Source: Arthrobacter oryzae (GTDB lineage Bacteria; Actinomycetota; Actinomycetes; Actinomycetales; Micrococcaceae). From it: DNA of 64,000 bases. Below the pieces are notes generated by a model, which had not been told where the DNA came from, ran no database searches, and saw only the letters and a program-made list of their open reading frames with translations. This document shows positions 47,920 to 57,065 of this stretch, piece by piece. The DNA is taken from contig NZ_CP132204.1 in the NCBI RefSeq assembly GCF_030718995.1, positions 2,480,001-2,544,000 on the forward strand, written 5' to 3'. Both the position numbers and the translations under genes were made by a program. Position 1 is the first letter of the stretch. Every line of letters begins with the position of its first letter.

Positions 47920-48951
47920 TTAGCGGCCCGGAGCCGTCTCGACCGGCGGCACGGCCGTACTGGACCGCACCACGAACGTTGTGGGGTACTCCGTATCGGT
48001 TGCACCGCCGTCGGCTGCGTTTTCAAGGCCTGCGAGCAGGAGCCGGACCGCCAGGGCCCCCTGGCCGCGGGCGTCCTGGTCAATCGTGGTCAGGCCGAAC
48101 ACTTCACCAAGCTCGTGGCCGTCGATGCCGATGACGGACAGGTCCCGGGGGATGTGCAGGCCGAAATCGCGGGCCGCGAGGATGGTTCCGATGGCCATCT
48201 CATCCGAGGCAGCGAACACAGCGGTGGGACGTTCGGAACTACCGCCGAGGAGCTGCCTGGCACTCGCGTAGGCACCCTGGATGGTGAAATCGGCTGTGAC
48301 CTGCCACTCCGGGCGGACCTGCAGACCGGCAACCGCCATGGCCTTTTCAAACCCGCCCTGACGCGTACCCGGCAACCGGAAATCCTGCTGGTACGAGGCA
48401 TCACCGGTCATATGGGCGACGCGGGAGTGGCCCAGCCGTATGAGGTGGTTGGTTGCTGCCTCGGCGATGCCGGAGTCATTGATCCTGATGGTCGAGGCGC
48501 CCGGCAAAGGGCCGCCAATTCCCACGATAGGACGGTGGATGGCCAGAAGCTGTCGTATCTCGGCTTCACTGAGTTCAAGTGACACGGCGATGACCGCATC
48601 CACGCGTTTCCGCAGCAGAAAGTCATTCAGGACACTGTGCCGCCGGTCGGGGCCTTCGCTGACGTTGTACAGGGTCAGGTCGTAACCGGCGTCGAGCAAC
48701 GTTGCCGAGACCCCTTCCACCACCGATGAGAAAAACCAGCGGTGGACCGAAGGGACCACCACACCTACGTTGTGGTTTCGGCCGGAAGCCAGGCTGGAGG
48801 CGTGATACGAGAGCACGAAACCGAGCTCCGCCGCGGCAGCCTGCGCACGTTCGCGGCTGCGGGCGGACACATTGCCTTTGCCGCTCAGCGCCCGTGAAAC
48901 AGTGGCGATGGAAAGGCCCGCGCGCTCAGCTACGTCCTTGATGCCGGGCAT
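47920..48951 (-). CDS. LacI-family transcriptional regulator (alpha-glucoside locus)
   Basis: This 343-residue repressor has the LacI helix-turn-helix at the N-terminus (IKDVAERAGLSIATVSRALS) with the hinge helix (RSRERAQAAAAELGF), then a periplasmic-binding-protein-like sugar domain (HNVGVVVPSVHRWFFSSVVE, AVFAASDEMAIGTILAARDF, SVIGIDGHELGEVFGLTTID). It follows the GH13 gene by 45 bases on the same strand and so is cotranscribed, next to the divergent malEFG genes. The two matching LacI-type operators between those units are probably its sites, with a maltose-like sugar as inducer. Confidence 0.88.
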   Translation of the reverse strand: MPGIKDVAERAGLSIATVSRALSGKGNVSARSRERAQAAAAELGFVLSYHASSLASGRNHNVGVVVPSVHRWFFSSVVEGVSATLLDAGYDLTLYNVSEGPDRRHSVLNDFLLRKRVDAVIAVSLELSEAEIRQLLAIHRPIVGIGGPLPGASTIRINDSGIAEAATNHLIRLGHSRVAHMTGDASYQQDFRLPGTRQGGFEKAMAVAGLQVRPEWQVTADFTIQGAYASARQLLGGSSERPTAVFAASDEMAIGTILAARDFGLHIPRDLSVIGIDGHELGEVFGLTTIDQDARGQGALAVRLLLAGLENAADGGATDTEYPTTFVVRSSTAVPPVETAPGR

Positions 48952-48996
48952 ATTCAGTTCTCCATGTTCTCAACTGCGGATTCAACGACAGCGGCG

Positions 48997-50754
48997 TCAC
49001 CCGGCCGGAAGGCTCAGCCAGGCCGTCTCACCTGAGCCTAGCTGATGACCGCCGTCGTGCGGTCCCGGTGACGCCGGGAGGTGCTCGGAGGCCGCCGGTG
49101 AGCTACGCAGCAGCACGCTGCCCGCCGGGAGGTCCAGCGGATCCCGGCCCACGTTCATCACCACCACGGTGGTGCCGTTGAGGTAGGCCAGGCACGTATC
49201 GCTGCACCAGCTTTCCAGCCAGGCCAGCGAACCCCGGCCCAGGTCCAGCTTCCTGCGCATCGCCAGCATCCGGCGGTAGAGGTTCAAATGCGACGTCGGC
49301 TGTTCCGACTGCGCATCCCGCGCCAGTTCGGTGAAGCTCTCCGGCTGGGGCAGCCAGGGAGCCTGTCCGGATCCGAAACCGGCGTGGAGTTCGGCGGCGC
49401 GCCACGGCAGGGGCACCCGGCAGCCGTCGCGGCCCAGCCGTTCTCCGCCGGTCCGTGCAAAGGTGGGGTCCTGGCGCTGGCTGTCCGGTATGTCGATGCC
49501 GTCGGGAAGGCCCAACTCCTCGCCCTGATAGAGGTACGCGCCGCCGGGCAGTCCCAGCATGAACATGGAGGCTGCCGCTGCGCGCGACCTGCCCTTGGCA
49601 ATGTCGGGCTGCTGGTCGAAGGGTCCAATCCCGTCGCCGTCCCGCGGTGCGGGGCCGTCGTAACCGAAGCGGGTGGCGTGGCGGACGACGTCGTGATTGG
49701 ACAGCACCCAGGTGCTGGGCGCACCGACGGCGTCAAGGGCCACCAGCGAGTCGGTGATGACGCCGCGGAGCCGGTGAACGTCAAGGCCCGCGTGGAGGTA
49801 CGGGAAATTGAATGCCTGGTGCATTTCGTCCGGGCGGACCCAGTCGGCCAGCCGGGGGAGTGGATCCACGTTTGCTTCGGCGCACAGGATGCGGTCCGGA
49901 CCGTATTCTGCCAGGATGCGGCGCCAGGCCCGGTAGATGTCGTGCAGGGCCGGCTGGCCGAACATCGGCGCATCGTGGCCCGGGTAGCCGTCACAGCTGT
50001 TGCCGTCTGCCCTGCCGCCCCACTCCGGCAAACCGGGAGCTTTCACCAGTGCGTGGGCAACGTCCACGCGGAATCCGGAGACACCACGGTCCAGCCAGAA
50101 GCGCAGCACCCGCTCGAATTCTTCGTGGACGGCCTGGTTGTCCCAGTTGAAGTCCGGCTGGGACGTGTCGAAGAGGTGGAGGTACCACTGCCCGGGAAGG
50201 CCATCCGGCTCCGTGACTCGCGTCCAGGCAGGTCCGCCAAAGTGCGACTGCCAGTTGTTGGGCGGCTCCGCACCAAAGGGGCCGGTGCCGTCCCGGAAGA
50301 TGAACATGTCACGTTCGGGGCTGCCGGCCGGGGAGGCAAGGGCGGCCTGGAAAGCGGCGTGCTGGTCCGAGCAGTGGTTGGGTACGAGGTCCACGATCAC
50401 GCGCAGGTTCAGCCGGGTTGCTTCCGCCGTCATGGCGTCAAAGTCGGCCAGGGTACCGAAGAGCGGGTCCACGTCGCAGTAATCGCTGACGTCGTAGCCG
50501 GCATCCTTCTGCGGGGAGCGGTAGAACGGCGAGAGCCATATGGCATCCACGTCGAGCCGGGCCAGCTGCGGCAGCTCTGCCGTGATGCCGGCGAGATCTC
50601 CAATGCCGTCCCCGTTCATGTCCCGGAAGGACCTCGGATAAACCTGATAGATGACAGCCGACCGCCACCAACCCGACGCCTCATCGGCGTGGTGGACCAG
50701 GGTCAGCGGGCCGGCCGCCGCGGCGGGGGCTTGGAGCATTGAGTCAACGGACAT
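48997..50754 (-). CDS. GH13 alpha-glucosidase
   Basis: This 585-residue enzyme (ATG at 50754) belongs to the oligo-1,6/alpha-glucosidase branch of GH13: WWRSAVIYQVYPRSFRDMNG, GDGIGDLAGI, the nucleophile Asp in GFRVDVAHALVKAPG, acid/base Glu in ILCAEANVDPLPRL, and Asp in WVLSNHDVVRHATRFGY. DGCRVPLPWRAAELHAGFGS is the Arg-rich part typical of these enzymes. There is no signal peptide, so it acts on imported oligosaccharides in the cytoplasm. It is divergent from malEFG and followed by the lacI-type repressor gene. A longer open frame to 50784 lacks a ribosome binding site. Confidence 0.9.
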   Translation of the reverse strand: MSVDSMLQAPAAAAGPLTLVHHADEASGWWRSAVIYQVYPRSFRDMNGDGIGDLAGITAELPQLARLDVDAIWLSPFYRSPQKDAGYDVSDYCDVDPLFGTLADFDAMTAEATRLNLRVIVDLVPNHCSDQHAAFQAALASPAGSPERDMFIFRDGTGPFGAEPPNNWQSHFGGPAWTRVTEPDGLPGQWYLHLFDTSQPDFNWDNQAVHEEFERVLRFWLDRGVSGFRVDVAHALVKAPGLPEWGGRADGNSCDGYPGHDAPMFGQPALHDIYRAWRRILAEYGPDRILCAEANVDPLPRLADWVRPDEMHQAFNFPYLHAGLDVHRLRGVITDSLVALDAVGAPSTWVLSNHDVVRHATRFGYDGPAPRDGDGIGPFDQQPDIAKGRSRAAAASMFMLGLPGGAYLYQGEELGLPDGIDIPDSQRQDPTFARTGGERLGRDGCRVPLPWRAAELHAGFGSGQAPWLPQPESFTELARDAQSEQPTSHLNLYRRMLAMRRKLDLGRGSLAWLESWCSDTCLAYLNGTTVVVMNVGRDPLDLPAGSVLLRSSPAASEHLPASPGPHDGGHQLGSGETAWLSLPAG

Positions 50755-50785
50755 GCCGGTAATCGTAAGACGGAATCGCGCCAAA

Positions 50786-50801
50786 CTGAAAACGCTTCCA
50801 A
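50786..50801 (-). promoter_or_regulatory. LacI-type operator upstream of GH13
   Basis: On the minus strand TTGGAAGCGTTTTCAG, 32 bases before the GH13 ATG. It matches the second operator at 50962-50977 at 14 of 16 positions and has the GAAGCG-(N)-TT core of LacI-family sites. It probably binds the repressor encoded two genes on, controlling the glucosidase-lacI unit. Confidence 0.7.
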
Positions 50802-50961
50802 TTGTGACGTGCGCCTCATTGAGTTTCGTTCGAGGTCCTTCGCTGGGTCAACTGCCGCGCAGTGGCAGCCTGACCCGCGACAACTCCGCGCCCCGATCAG
50901 TTTGGTGCAGCTGGCTACCGCCGAGTAGGGTGGCTTTCCAACATGGAGCATTCCGTGTACT

Positions 50962-50977
50962 TTGGAAGCGCTTGCAG
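50962..50977 (+). promoter_or_regulatory. LacI-type operator upstream of malE
   Basis: TTGGAAGCGCTTGCAG on the plus strand, about 80 bases before the malE ATG, with the palindromic core AAGCGCTT. It is 14/16 identical to the site before the GH13 gene and faces the opposite way, so one repressor can hold down both divergent units. Confidence 0.75.
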
Positions 50978-51057
50978 CTGTGAGCCACATCACCGACGAT
51001 GCCACAGGGCCCGAGGGCCAACGCGTGGATGCAGGATTTTTTATGAAAGGGACACCA

Positions 51058-52356
51058 ATGAAGGTGCAGAACACCCTCACGAGCGGGACCAGCCGCCGCG
51101 TCTTTACGGCGGGCGCGCTCTCCGTAGTGGCGGCCCTGGCGCTCAGCGCCTGCGGCGGCGCGTCAGCGACCGCACCGGCAACCGCCACCGCCAAGCAGGA
51201 CCTGAAATCCGCCGGTGCCGGCACGATCACCATGTGGGTCGACGCCGAACGGTCACCTGCGCTGAAGGACATCACCGCTAAGTTCCAGGCCGATACCGGC
51301 ATTGAGGTGAAGCTCGTCGTCAAGGACTTCGCCGCTGTCCGCGACGACTTCATCACCCAGGTCCCCACGGGCAAAGGGCCGGACCTGATCGTCGGACCCC
51401 ATGACTGGGTGGGCAAGTTCGTCCAGAACGGCGTGATCGCTCCGATCGAACTCGGAGACAAGTCGTCGTCCTTCCAGGATTCCTCCATCAAGGCCATGAC
51501 CTTCAACGGTTCCGTCTATGGCGTCCCCTACGCCATCGAGAACATCGCGCTGCTGCGCAACACCGACCTGGTGGCCGAGAGTGCGGCAACTATGGATGAG
51601 GTCGTGGCCAACGGCAAGAAGGCTGTGGCTGACGGCAAGGCCACGTTCCCGTTCCTTGTCGGCATGGACCCCAAGCAGGGCGACCCGTACCACCTCTACC
51701 CGCTGCAGGCGTCCATGGGTTCCCAGGTCTTCGGCCAGGCGGCCGACGGCGGCTACGACCCCAAGCAGCTCCTCATCGGCGACGCCGCGGGCGTCGAGTT
51801 CGCCAAGAAACTGGTGGCCTGGGGCGACAGCGGTGAAAAGATCATCAACTCCAACATCACCGGAGACATTGCCAAGGAGAAGTTCCTGGCCGGCGAATCC
51901 CCGTACTTCCTGACGGGCCCGTGGAATGTTCCGGACGTCCAGAAGAAGGGCATCAAGTTTGCGGTTGACGCACTGCCCACCGCCGGCGACAAGCCCGCCC
52001 AGCCATTCATCGGCGTCAACGGCTTCTTCATCAGCGCCAAGAGCGCCAATGCGCTGGCCACCAACGAGTTCGTGACCAACTACCTCACCTCCGAGGACGC
52101 ACAGGATTCCATGTACAAGGCCGGCGGCCGCCCGCCGGCGCTGAAGTCCTCCTTCGAGAAGGCTGCCAGCGACCCCGTCGTTGAAGCATTCGGCAAAATC
52201 GGTGCCACCGGTGTTCCCATGCCGGCCATCCCGGAAATGAGTGCCGTCTGGGCCGACTGGGGAGCCACGGAACTTGCCCTGATCAAGGGCCAGGGCGACC
52301 CGGCTGCCGACTGGGCCAAGATGGCTTCCAGCATCAAGGCAAAAATCGCCGGCTGA
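51058..52356 (+). CDS. malE: Maltose/maltodextrin-type ABC binding lipoprotein
   Basis: This 432-residue protein has a signal peptide (RRVFTAGALSVVAALALSAC) with lipobox and begins its mature part with a Cys, so it is a lipoprotein on the outer face of the membrane. It has the solute-binding protein fold of the MalE type: TITMWVDAERSPALKDITAK, then VGPHDWVGKFVQNGVIAPIE and FLTGPWNVPDVQKKGIKFAV. It starts at the ATG at 51058 with AAAGGGA upstream; other in-frame starts exist. It is followed by the two permease genes, and an intergenic hairpin may raise its level over theirs. Preference for maltose or maltodextrins is inferred from the neighbours. Confidence 0.9.
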   Translation: MKVQNTLTSGTSRRVFTAGALSVVAALALSACGGASATAPATATAKQDLKSAGAGTITMWVDAERSPALKDITAKFQADTGIEVKLVVKDFAAVRDDFITQVPTGKGPDLIVGPHDWVGKFVQNGVIAPIELGDKSSSFQDSSIKAMTFNGSVYGVPYAIENIALLRNTDLVAESAATMDEVVANGKKAVADGKATFPFLVGMDPKQGDPYHLYPLQASMGSQVFGQAADGGYDPKQLLIGDAAGVEFAKKLVAWGDSGEKIINSNITGDIAKEKFLAGESPYFLTGPWNVPDVQKKGIKFAVDALPTAGDKPAQPFIGVNGFFISAKSANALATNEFVTNYLTSEDAQDSMYKAGGRPPALKSSFEKAASDPVVEAFGKIGATGVPMPAIPEMSAVWADWGATELALIKGQGDPAADWAKMASSIKAKIAG

Positions 52357-52385
52357 CGCCTTCCATCAGGCTCGCTCCTGCCAAT

Positions 52386-52419
52386 GACAGGCCGGGCGGC
52401 TCTCGCCGCCCGGCCTGTC
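52386..52419 (+). promoter_or_regulatory. Intercistronic hairpin between malE and malF
   Basis: GACAGGCCGGGCGGC pairs perfectly with GCCGCCCGGCCTGTC around TCTC. No T-run follows, so it is not a classical terminator. It could block 3' decay of malE mRNA or cause partial termination, giving more binding protein than permease. Confidence 0.65.
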
Positions 52420-52525
52420 CGCTGCAGCCCCGCTGCGGCCCCTGCCGTTGCGCCCGCCACGGCAGCGCCACGGCAGCGCCCCGAACTCTTCACGGCCCCG
52501 CTTCTCCCAAGGACCATAGACAGCC

Positions 52526-54223
52526 ATGCCCAAAACAGACCTTTTCCAGGATTCTCCGCCGCCCCCGTCGTCGGGAGCCGAACCAACGTCGGGAGCGGGA
52601 GCCGAATCAACGTCGGGAGCCGCAACAACACCGGGCGGCCGCCCCCAGGGCCGGCGTCCGGGACTGCCGAACCGCCGCTCCCGCGATGACTCCGCCAGGG
52701 GGACCGTCGCCAAGATTGTGCTCCTGGGCCTGGTCGACGCCCTGGCTGTCTATGTCCTGATGATGCTTTTCCTGAGCCAGTCCTGGGGTGCCCTGGCGGT
52801 CTCGTCCGCCGTCGTCCTGGCCATTAATTGGATTTACCTCCGCAAGGGGGGACTGCCCGCAAAATACCTGGCACCGGGCGTGCTGTTCCTGCTGGTGTTC
52901 CAGGTCTTCGTGGTCCTGTTCAGCGGCTACATTGCCTTCACCAATTACGGTGACGGGCACAACAGCACCAAGGACGACGCCATTGCGGCCATCCAGCTGA
53001 CCGCCCAGAAGCGCGTCCCGGACTCGCCGGCCTACAAGGCAGCTGTGCTCACCAAGGGCAGCGACTTCTACCTGCTGTTCACCGACCCGGACGGCAAGGC
53101 CTCGATCGGCAGCACCGGCACGCCCCTGCAGGAGGTCCCCGACGCCGGCACCGACTCCACGGGCAAGGCCAACTCTGTTGACGGCTACCGGACACTCAAT
53201 TTCCAGGAAATCGTCGCCAACCAGCAGGAAATCCTGGCCATCACGGTACCCGTCTCCGACGACCCGGCTGACGGCACGCTGCGCACGGCTGACGGCAGCA
53301 ACGCCTACGAGTTCAAGCCGGCGCTGACGTATGACGCGGCAGCCGACACGTTCACCGACACGGACACCGGCACCGTTTACCGCGACAACGGCAAGGGCGC
53401 CTTCGCGGACAGCAACGGCGAGACCCTCACCACCGGCTGGAAGATCGACGTCGGCATGGAGAACTTCGCACGTGCCTTCACCGATCCGAGCCTCCGCGGG
53501 CCGCTGCTGGGCGTCATCCTGTGGACCTTCACCTTCGCCGTCACCTCCGTGGGCCTGACCTTTGCGCTGGGACTCTTCCTGGCCGTCACCTTCAACCGCG
53601 AAGACCTGCGCGGCAAGAAGGTGTACCGGATCCTGATGATCCTGCCGTACGCTTTCCCCGCGTTCCTCTCCGGACTCGTCTGGTCCGGCATCCTCAACCC
53701 GCAGTTCGGCTGGCTCAACCAGACGCTGCTGGGCGGTGCCACGATCGGCTGGCTGACCGACCCGTTCCTGGCCAAGATCAGCGTCCTGGTGGTCAACCTG
53801 TGGCTTGGGTTCCCCTACATGTTCCTGGTGTGCACCGGCGCCCTCCAGTCGCTGCCCACGGAGCTCGATGAAGCTGCACGCATGGACGGCGCCGGACCGT
53901 GGCGGGTGTTCCGGTCCATCAAGCTGCCCCTGCTGCTGGTCTCCATCGCACCCCTCCTGATTTCGTCCTTCGCCTTCAACTTCAACAACTTCAACGTGAT
54001 CTACATGCTTACCGGCGGCGGACCGCGCTTCGGGGATACAGACCGCGACATCGGGGCCACGGACATCCTGATCACGCTTGTCTACAAGGTGGCGTTCGGG
54101 CAGGGCACAGGACGCGACTACGGCCTCGCCAGCGCGCTGGCCATCATCATCTTCATCATCGTGGCCACCGTTTCGGCCATCAGCTTCAAGCAGACCAAGG
54201 CACTCGAGGACGTGAACTCATGA
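52526..54223 (+). CDS. malF: MalF-type sugar ABC permease
   Basis: The 565-residue permease has a disordered N-terminus with short repeats (PSSGAEPTSGAGAESTSGAA), then three membrane helices (about residues 65-135, IVLLGLVDALAVYVLMMLFL onward). It then carries a soluble extracytoplasmic loop of about 185 residues (140-325, mostly DSPAYKAAVLTKGSDFYLLF-like beta sequence) before the remaining five helices. The large loop between helices 3 and 4 is a known MalF feature that contacts MalE. The conserved EAA loop appears as ELDEAARMDGAGPWRVFRSI near residues 450-470. Its stop overlaps the malG ATG (ATGA). Confidence 0.9.
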   Translation: MPKTDLFQDSPPPPSSGAEPTSGAGAESTSGAATTPGGRPQGRRPGLPNRRSRDDSARGTVAKIVLLGLVDALAVYVLMMLFLSQSWGALAVSSAVVLAINWIYLRKGGLPAKYLAPGVLFLLVFQVFVVLFSGYIAFTNYGDGHNSTKDDAIAAIQLTAQKRVPDSPAYKAAVLTKGSDFYLLFTDPDGKASIGSTGTPLQEVPDAGTDSTGKANSVDGYRTLNFQEIVANQQEILAITVPVSDDPADGTLRTADGSNAYEFKPALTYDAAADTFTDTDTGTVYRDNGKGAFADSNGETLTTGWKIDVGMENFARAFTDPSLRGPLLGVILWTFTFAVTSVGLTFALGLFLAVTFNREDLRGKKVYRILMILPYAFPAFLSGLVWSGILNPQFGWLNQTLLGGATIGWLTDPFLAKISVLVVNLWLGFPYMFLVCTGALQSLPTELDEAARMDGAGPWRVFRSIKLPLLLVSIAPLLISSFAFNFNNFNVIYMLTGGGPRFGDTDRDIGATDILITLVYKVAFGQGTGRDYGLASALAIIIFIIVATVSAISFKQTKALEDVNS

Positions 54224-55188
54224 ACGGGTCAACGGCACGCACGGGCACGACGGCGGCACCCGCCGCAGGCTCCGCCGTCACCGCTTCCGGCACCACCGAC
54301 GTCGAACAGCTGAAGCAGCTGCAGCGGCGGCGCACCTTCGGTGCCTGGTTCAAGGACAAGGGCTGGCGACACCTCGTGGGAATTGCGGTGACCATTTTCG
54401 CGATCTTCCCGCTGCTCTACGTGCTGTCCGCCGCGTTCAACTCCACCGGCACACTGGTGGGCTCGAACGCACTCTTCAGCAGGCTGGACCTCGGCAACTT
54501 CACCGCCCTGTTCAACGACCAGTCGCGGCCCTTCGGACGCTGGTTCGTCAACACAATGGTGGTGGGCGTGGTGACCTCGGCCGCGACGGTCTTCCTGGGT
54601 GCCATGGCCGCGTACGCATTCTCCCGCATGCGCTTCAAGGGACGCCGGATCGGACTGCTGAGCCTGCTCCTGCTCCAGATGTTCCCCCAGCTGCTGGCCG
54701 TGGTGGCCATCTTCCTGCTGCTCAGCGGAATCTCGGAGGTCATCCCTGCCCTTGGCCTGGGCAGCCAGCTGGGCCTCATCATGGTGTACCTCGGCGGTGC
54801 GCTCGGGGTGAACACGTACCTGATGTACGGCTTCTTCAACACTGTTCCGCAGTCCTTGGACGAGGCGGCGAAGATCGACGGCGCCAGCCATGTCCAGATC
54901 TTCTTCGGCATCATCCTGCGCCTGGTGACACCGATCCTTGCCGTGGTGGGCCTGCTGGCCTTCATCGGCATTTCCAGCGAGTTCGTGATCGCCAGCGTGG
55001 TGCTGACAGACCCGGACAGCCAGACGCTCGCCGTCGGACTCTACTCGTTTGTCGCCCAGCAGCGCTCGGAAAACTGGGGCGTCTTTGCCGCCGGCGCTGT
55101 GCTCGCAGCAGTCCCGGTGATGGCCCTGTTCCTGTTCCTCCAGCGCTACATTGTCAGCGGGCTTACCCAGGGATCGGTCAAAGGCTGA
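54220..55188 (+). CDS. malG: MalG-type sugar ABC permease
   Basis: This 322-residue permease has a hydrophilic N-terminus to about residue 48, then six membrane helices (LVGIAVTIFAIFPLLYVLSA, MVVGVVTSAATVFLGAMAAY and others). The EAA motif that docks to the ATPase is SLDEAAKIDGASHVQIFFGI. It overlaps malF by four bases and is followed two bases after its stop by a GH13 gene. It forms the second half of the maltose-type importer. No ATPase gene lies in this unit; the orphan ATPase gene at about 61.1-62.2 kb could supply it. Confidence 0.93.
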   Translation: MNGSTARTGTTAAPAAGSAVTASGTTDVEQLKQLQRRRTFGAWFKDKGWRHLVGIAVTIFAIFPLLYVLSAAFNSTGTLVGSNALFSRLDLGNFTALFNDQSRPFGRWFVNTMVVGVVTSAATVFLGAMAAYAFSRMRFKGRRIGLLSLLLLQMFPQLLAVVAIFLLLSGISEVIPALGLGSQLGLIMVYLGGALGVNTYLMYGFFNTVPQSLDEAAKIDGASHVQIFFGIILRLVTPILAVVGLLAFIGISSEFVIASVVLTDPDSQTLAVGLYSFVAQQRSENWGVFAAGAVLAAVPVMALFLFLQRYIVSGLTQGSVKG

Positions 55189-55190
55189 GC

Positions 55191-57065
55191 ATGGCTCCAT
55201 TTCCTGCGCACTGCCCCCTCCCGCACCACGACGGTTCGCCCCTGCACGCACCCCGGCGCACTGAACTTGGCGATACTGCCCGGCTCCGGGTGAGGGTCCC
55301 TGGGGCGTGGGGACGTGCCGCCAGGATCTGGCTCCGGTCCGTTCATGACGGTGAACCGAGATACGACGCCGCGCGCATCGTGGGGGAGTGCGACGGCTGG
55401 ACGTGGTGGGAAGCGGAAATGACCGTCACCAACCCGGTGGCCCGGTACCGCTTCCTGCTGGAGGCCGACGGCGGGTACTGGAGCCTCAACGCGCAGGGGC
55501 TGTTCCGCCGCGATGTCTCCGACTACGCGGATTTCCGCCTGACCTCGTTCCCGGCTGCGCCGCAGTGGCTGCGGCGGGGAACGATCTACCAGGTGTTTCC
55601 GGACCGGTTCGCGCGCTCGGCCGGGGCCGGTTCGCATCCGGCGCCCGACTGGGCCGTCCCGTCCGACTGGGACCACACCGCGGTGGAGGGAACCGGACCG
55701 GCAACGCCGCTCCAGTTCTACGGCGGAGACCTTGCCGGGGTGGCGGAAAGGCTGGACCACATCCAGGAACTCGGCGCCGACGTCATCTACCTGACACCCT
55801 TCTTCCCGGCACGCTCCAACCACCGCTACGACGCCTCCACCTTCACCACGGTGGATCCGCTGCTTGGCGGGGACGGTGCGCTCGTGGCGCTCGTGGAAGC
55901 GGCCCATGCCCGCGGGATCAAGGTGCTGGGCGACCTCACGGCGAACCATTCCGGCGACGCCCACGAGTGGTTCCGGCAGGCGCTGGCGGATCCGAAATCA
56001 GAGGAAGCCGGCTACTACTATTTCAGCGCGGACCACCGGACCTACGAATCCTGGTATGGCGTGGCCTCGCTGCCCAAGCTCAACTGGTCCTCCGAAGGGT
56101 TGAAGCGCAGGTTCGTCCTTGACGACGACTCAGCGGTGGCGCGGTGGCTCAGGCCGCCGTTCAGCCTGGACGGCTGGCGGATCGACGTCGGCAATATGAC
56201 CGGGCGGCTGGGTGCCACGGACCTCAACCGCGAGGTGGCCCGGCTGATCGCCGAACGGGTGCGGGAAATCAACCCCGGCGCCGCGTTGCTGGCCGAAGCC
56301 ACGAACGACGCCGCGCCGGACTTCACCGGCGAACACTGGCACGGGGCCATGACCTACGCGAACTTCACCCGCCCGCTCTGGTCGTGGCTAGGAGGGGACG
56401 CCGCGCACGTGAATTTCTTCGGCACGCCCCTCGCCGGGCCGAACAGGGTGGGCGCAGAGGACTTCCTTGCCACCCACCTGGACCTCGCGTCGGGCTTCAG
56501 CTGGGACCTACGGTTGCAGAACATGAACGCCCTGAACAGCCATGACACGGCACGGGCGGCCACAGTGATGATCGACGGCGGGCAGCTGCTCGGGGCCGTC
56601 ATGATGTTCACCCTTCCCGGTGTCCCGGTGGTCTTCGCAGGGGATGAATTCGGACTCAAAGGCTCCAACGGTGAAGACTCCAGGACGCCGATGCCCTGGA
56701 ATGACTCCCGCCGGATCGAGAAGGACCTCCGTGCCAGCTATGCAGCCCTGGCAGCCCTGCGGCGGGGGCAGGCGGCGCTCACCGAGGGCGGAATCCGCTG
56801 GCTGTATGCGGAAGGCGATGCGATCGCCTTCATCCGGGAAACTGCGGGAAGTGCAGTCCTGGTGTTCGTGGCCCGCGCGGCCGCCCGGGCCGACGTCGCG
56901 GCCGGCTCACTGTCCCAGGCACAGTTGGCCGCCCTGGCAGGCCAACCCGCATTCGGCGTCGGAAGCGTCAGCGTCGCGGCCGGGAACGGGTGCACCAGCA
57001 TCCGTGCGGGCGAAGCAGCGGCCGCTGTCTGGGTCCTTCCCGGGACGGACACGCCCGCCGTCTAG
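55191..57065 (+). CDS. GH13 maltogenic/neopullulanase-like amylase
   Basis: This 624-residue enzyme has an N-terminal CBM-like domain (residues about 5-115) followed by a GH13 barrel: TIYQVFPDRFARSAGAGSHP, GDLAGVAERLDHIQELGADV, the nucleophile Asp in DGWRIDVGNMTGRLGATDLN, acid/base Glu in ALLAEATNDAAPDFTGEHWH, and Asp in NALNSHDTARAATVMIDGGQ. The N-terminal domain and this motif set fit the cyclomaltodextrinase/neopullulanase group. It lacks a signal peptide and acts inside. It begins two bases after malG and belongs to the malEFG operon. Its TAG stop lies in the CTAG duplicated by the downstream insertion sequence, so the insertion left the protein intact. Confidence 0.88.
   Translation: MAPFPAHCPLPHHDGSPLHAPRRTELGDTARLRVRVPGAWGRAARIWLRSVHDGEPRYDAARIVGECDGWTWWEAEMTVTNPVARYRFLLEADGGYWSLNAQGLFRRDVSDYADFRLTSFPAAPQWLRRGTIYQVFPDRFARSAGAGSHPAPDWAVPSDWDHTAVEGTGPATPLQFYGGDLAGVAERLDHIQELGADVIYLTPFFPARSNHRYDASTFTTVDPLLGGDGALVALVEAAHARGIKVLGDLTANHSGDAHEWFRQALADPKSEEAGYYYFSADHRTYESWYGVASLPKLNWSSEGLKRRFVLDDDSAVARWLRPPFSLDGWRIDVGNMTGRLGATDLNREVARLIAERVREINPGAALLAEATNDAAPDFTGEHWHGAMTYANFTRPLWSWLGGDAAHVNFFGTPLAGPNRVGAEDFLATHLDLASGFSWDLRLQNMNALNSHDTARAATVMIDGGQLLGAVMMFTLPGVPVVFAGDEFGLKGSNGEDSRTPMPWNDSRRIEKDLRASYAALAALRRGQAALTEGGIRWLYAEGDAIAFIRETAGSAVLVFVARAAARADVAAGSLSQAQLAALAGQPAFGVGSVSVAAGNGCTSIRAGEAAAAVWVLPGTDTPAV

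Noticed and set aside
49288..50742. 484-codon plus-strand frame opposite the GH13 glucosidase
   Set aside because: No domain is recognisable in it and the minus strand carries a complete GH13 enzyme.
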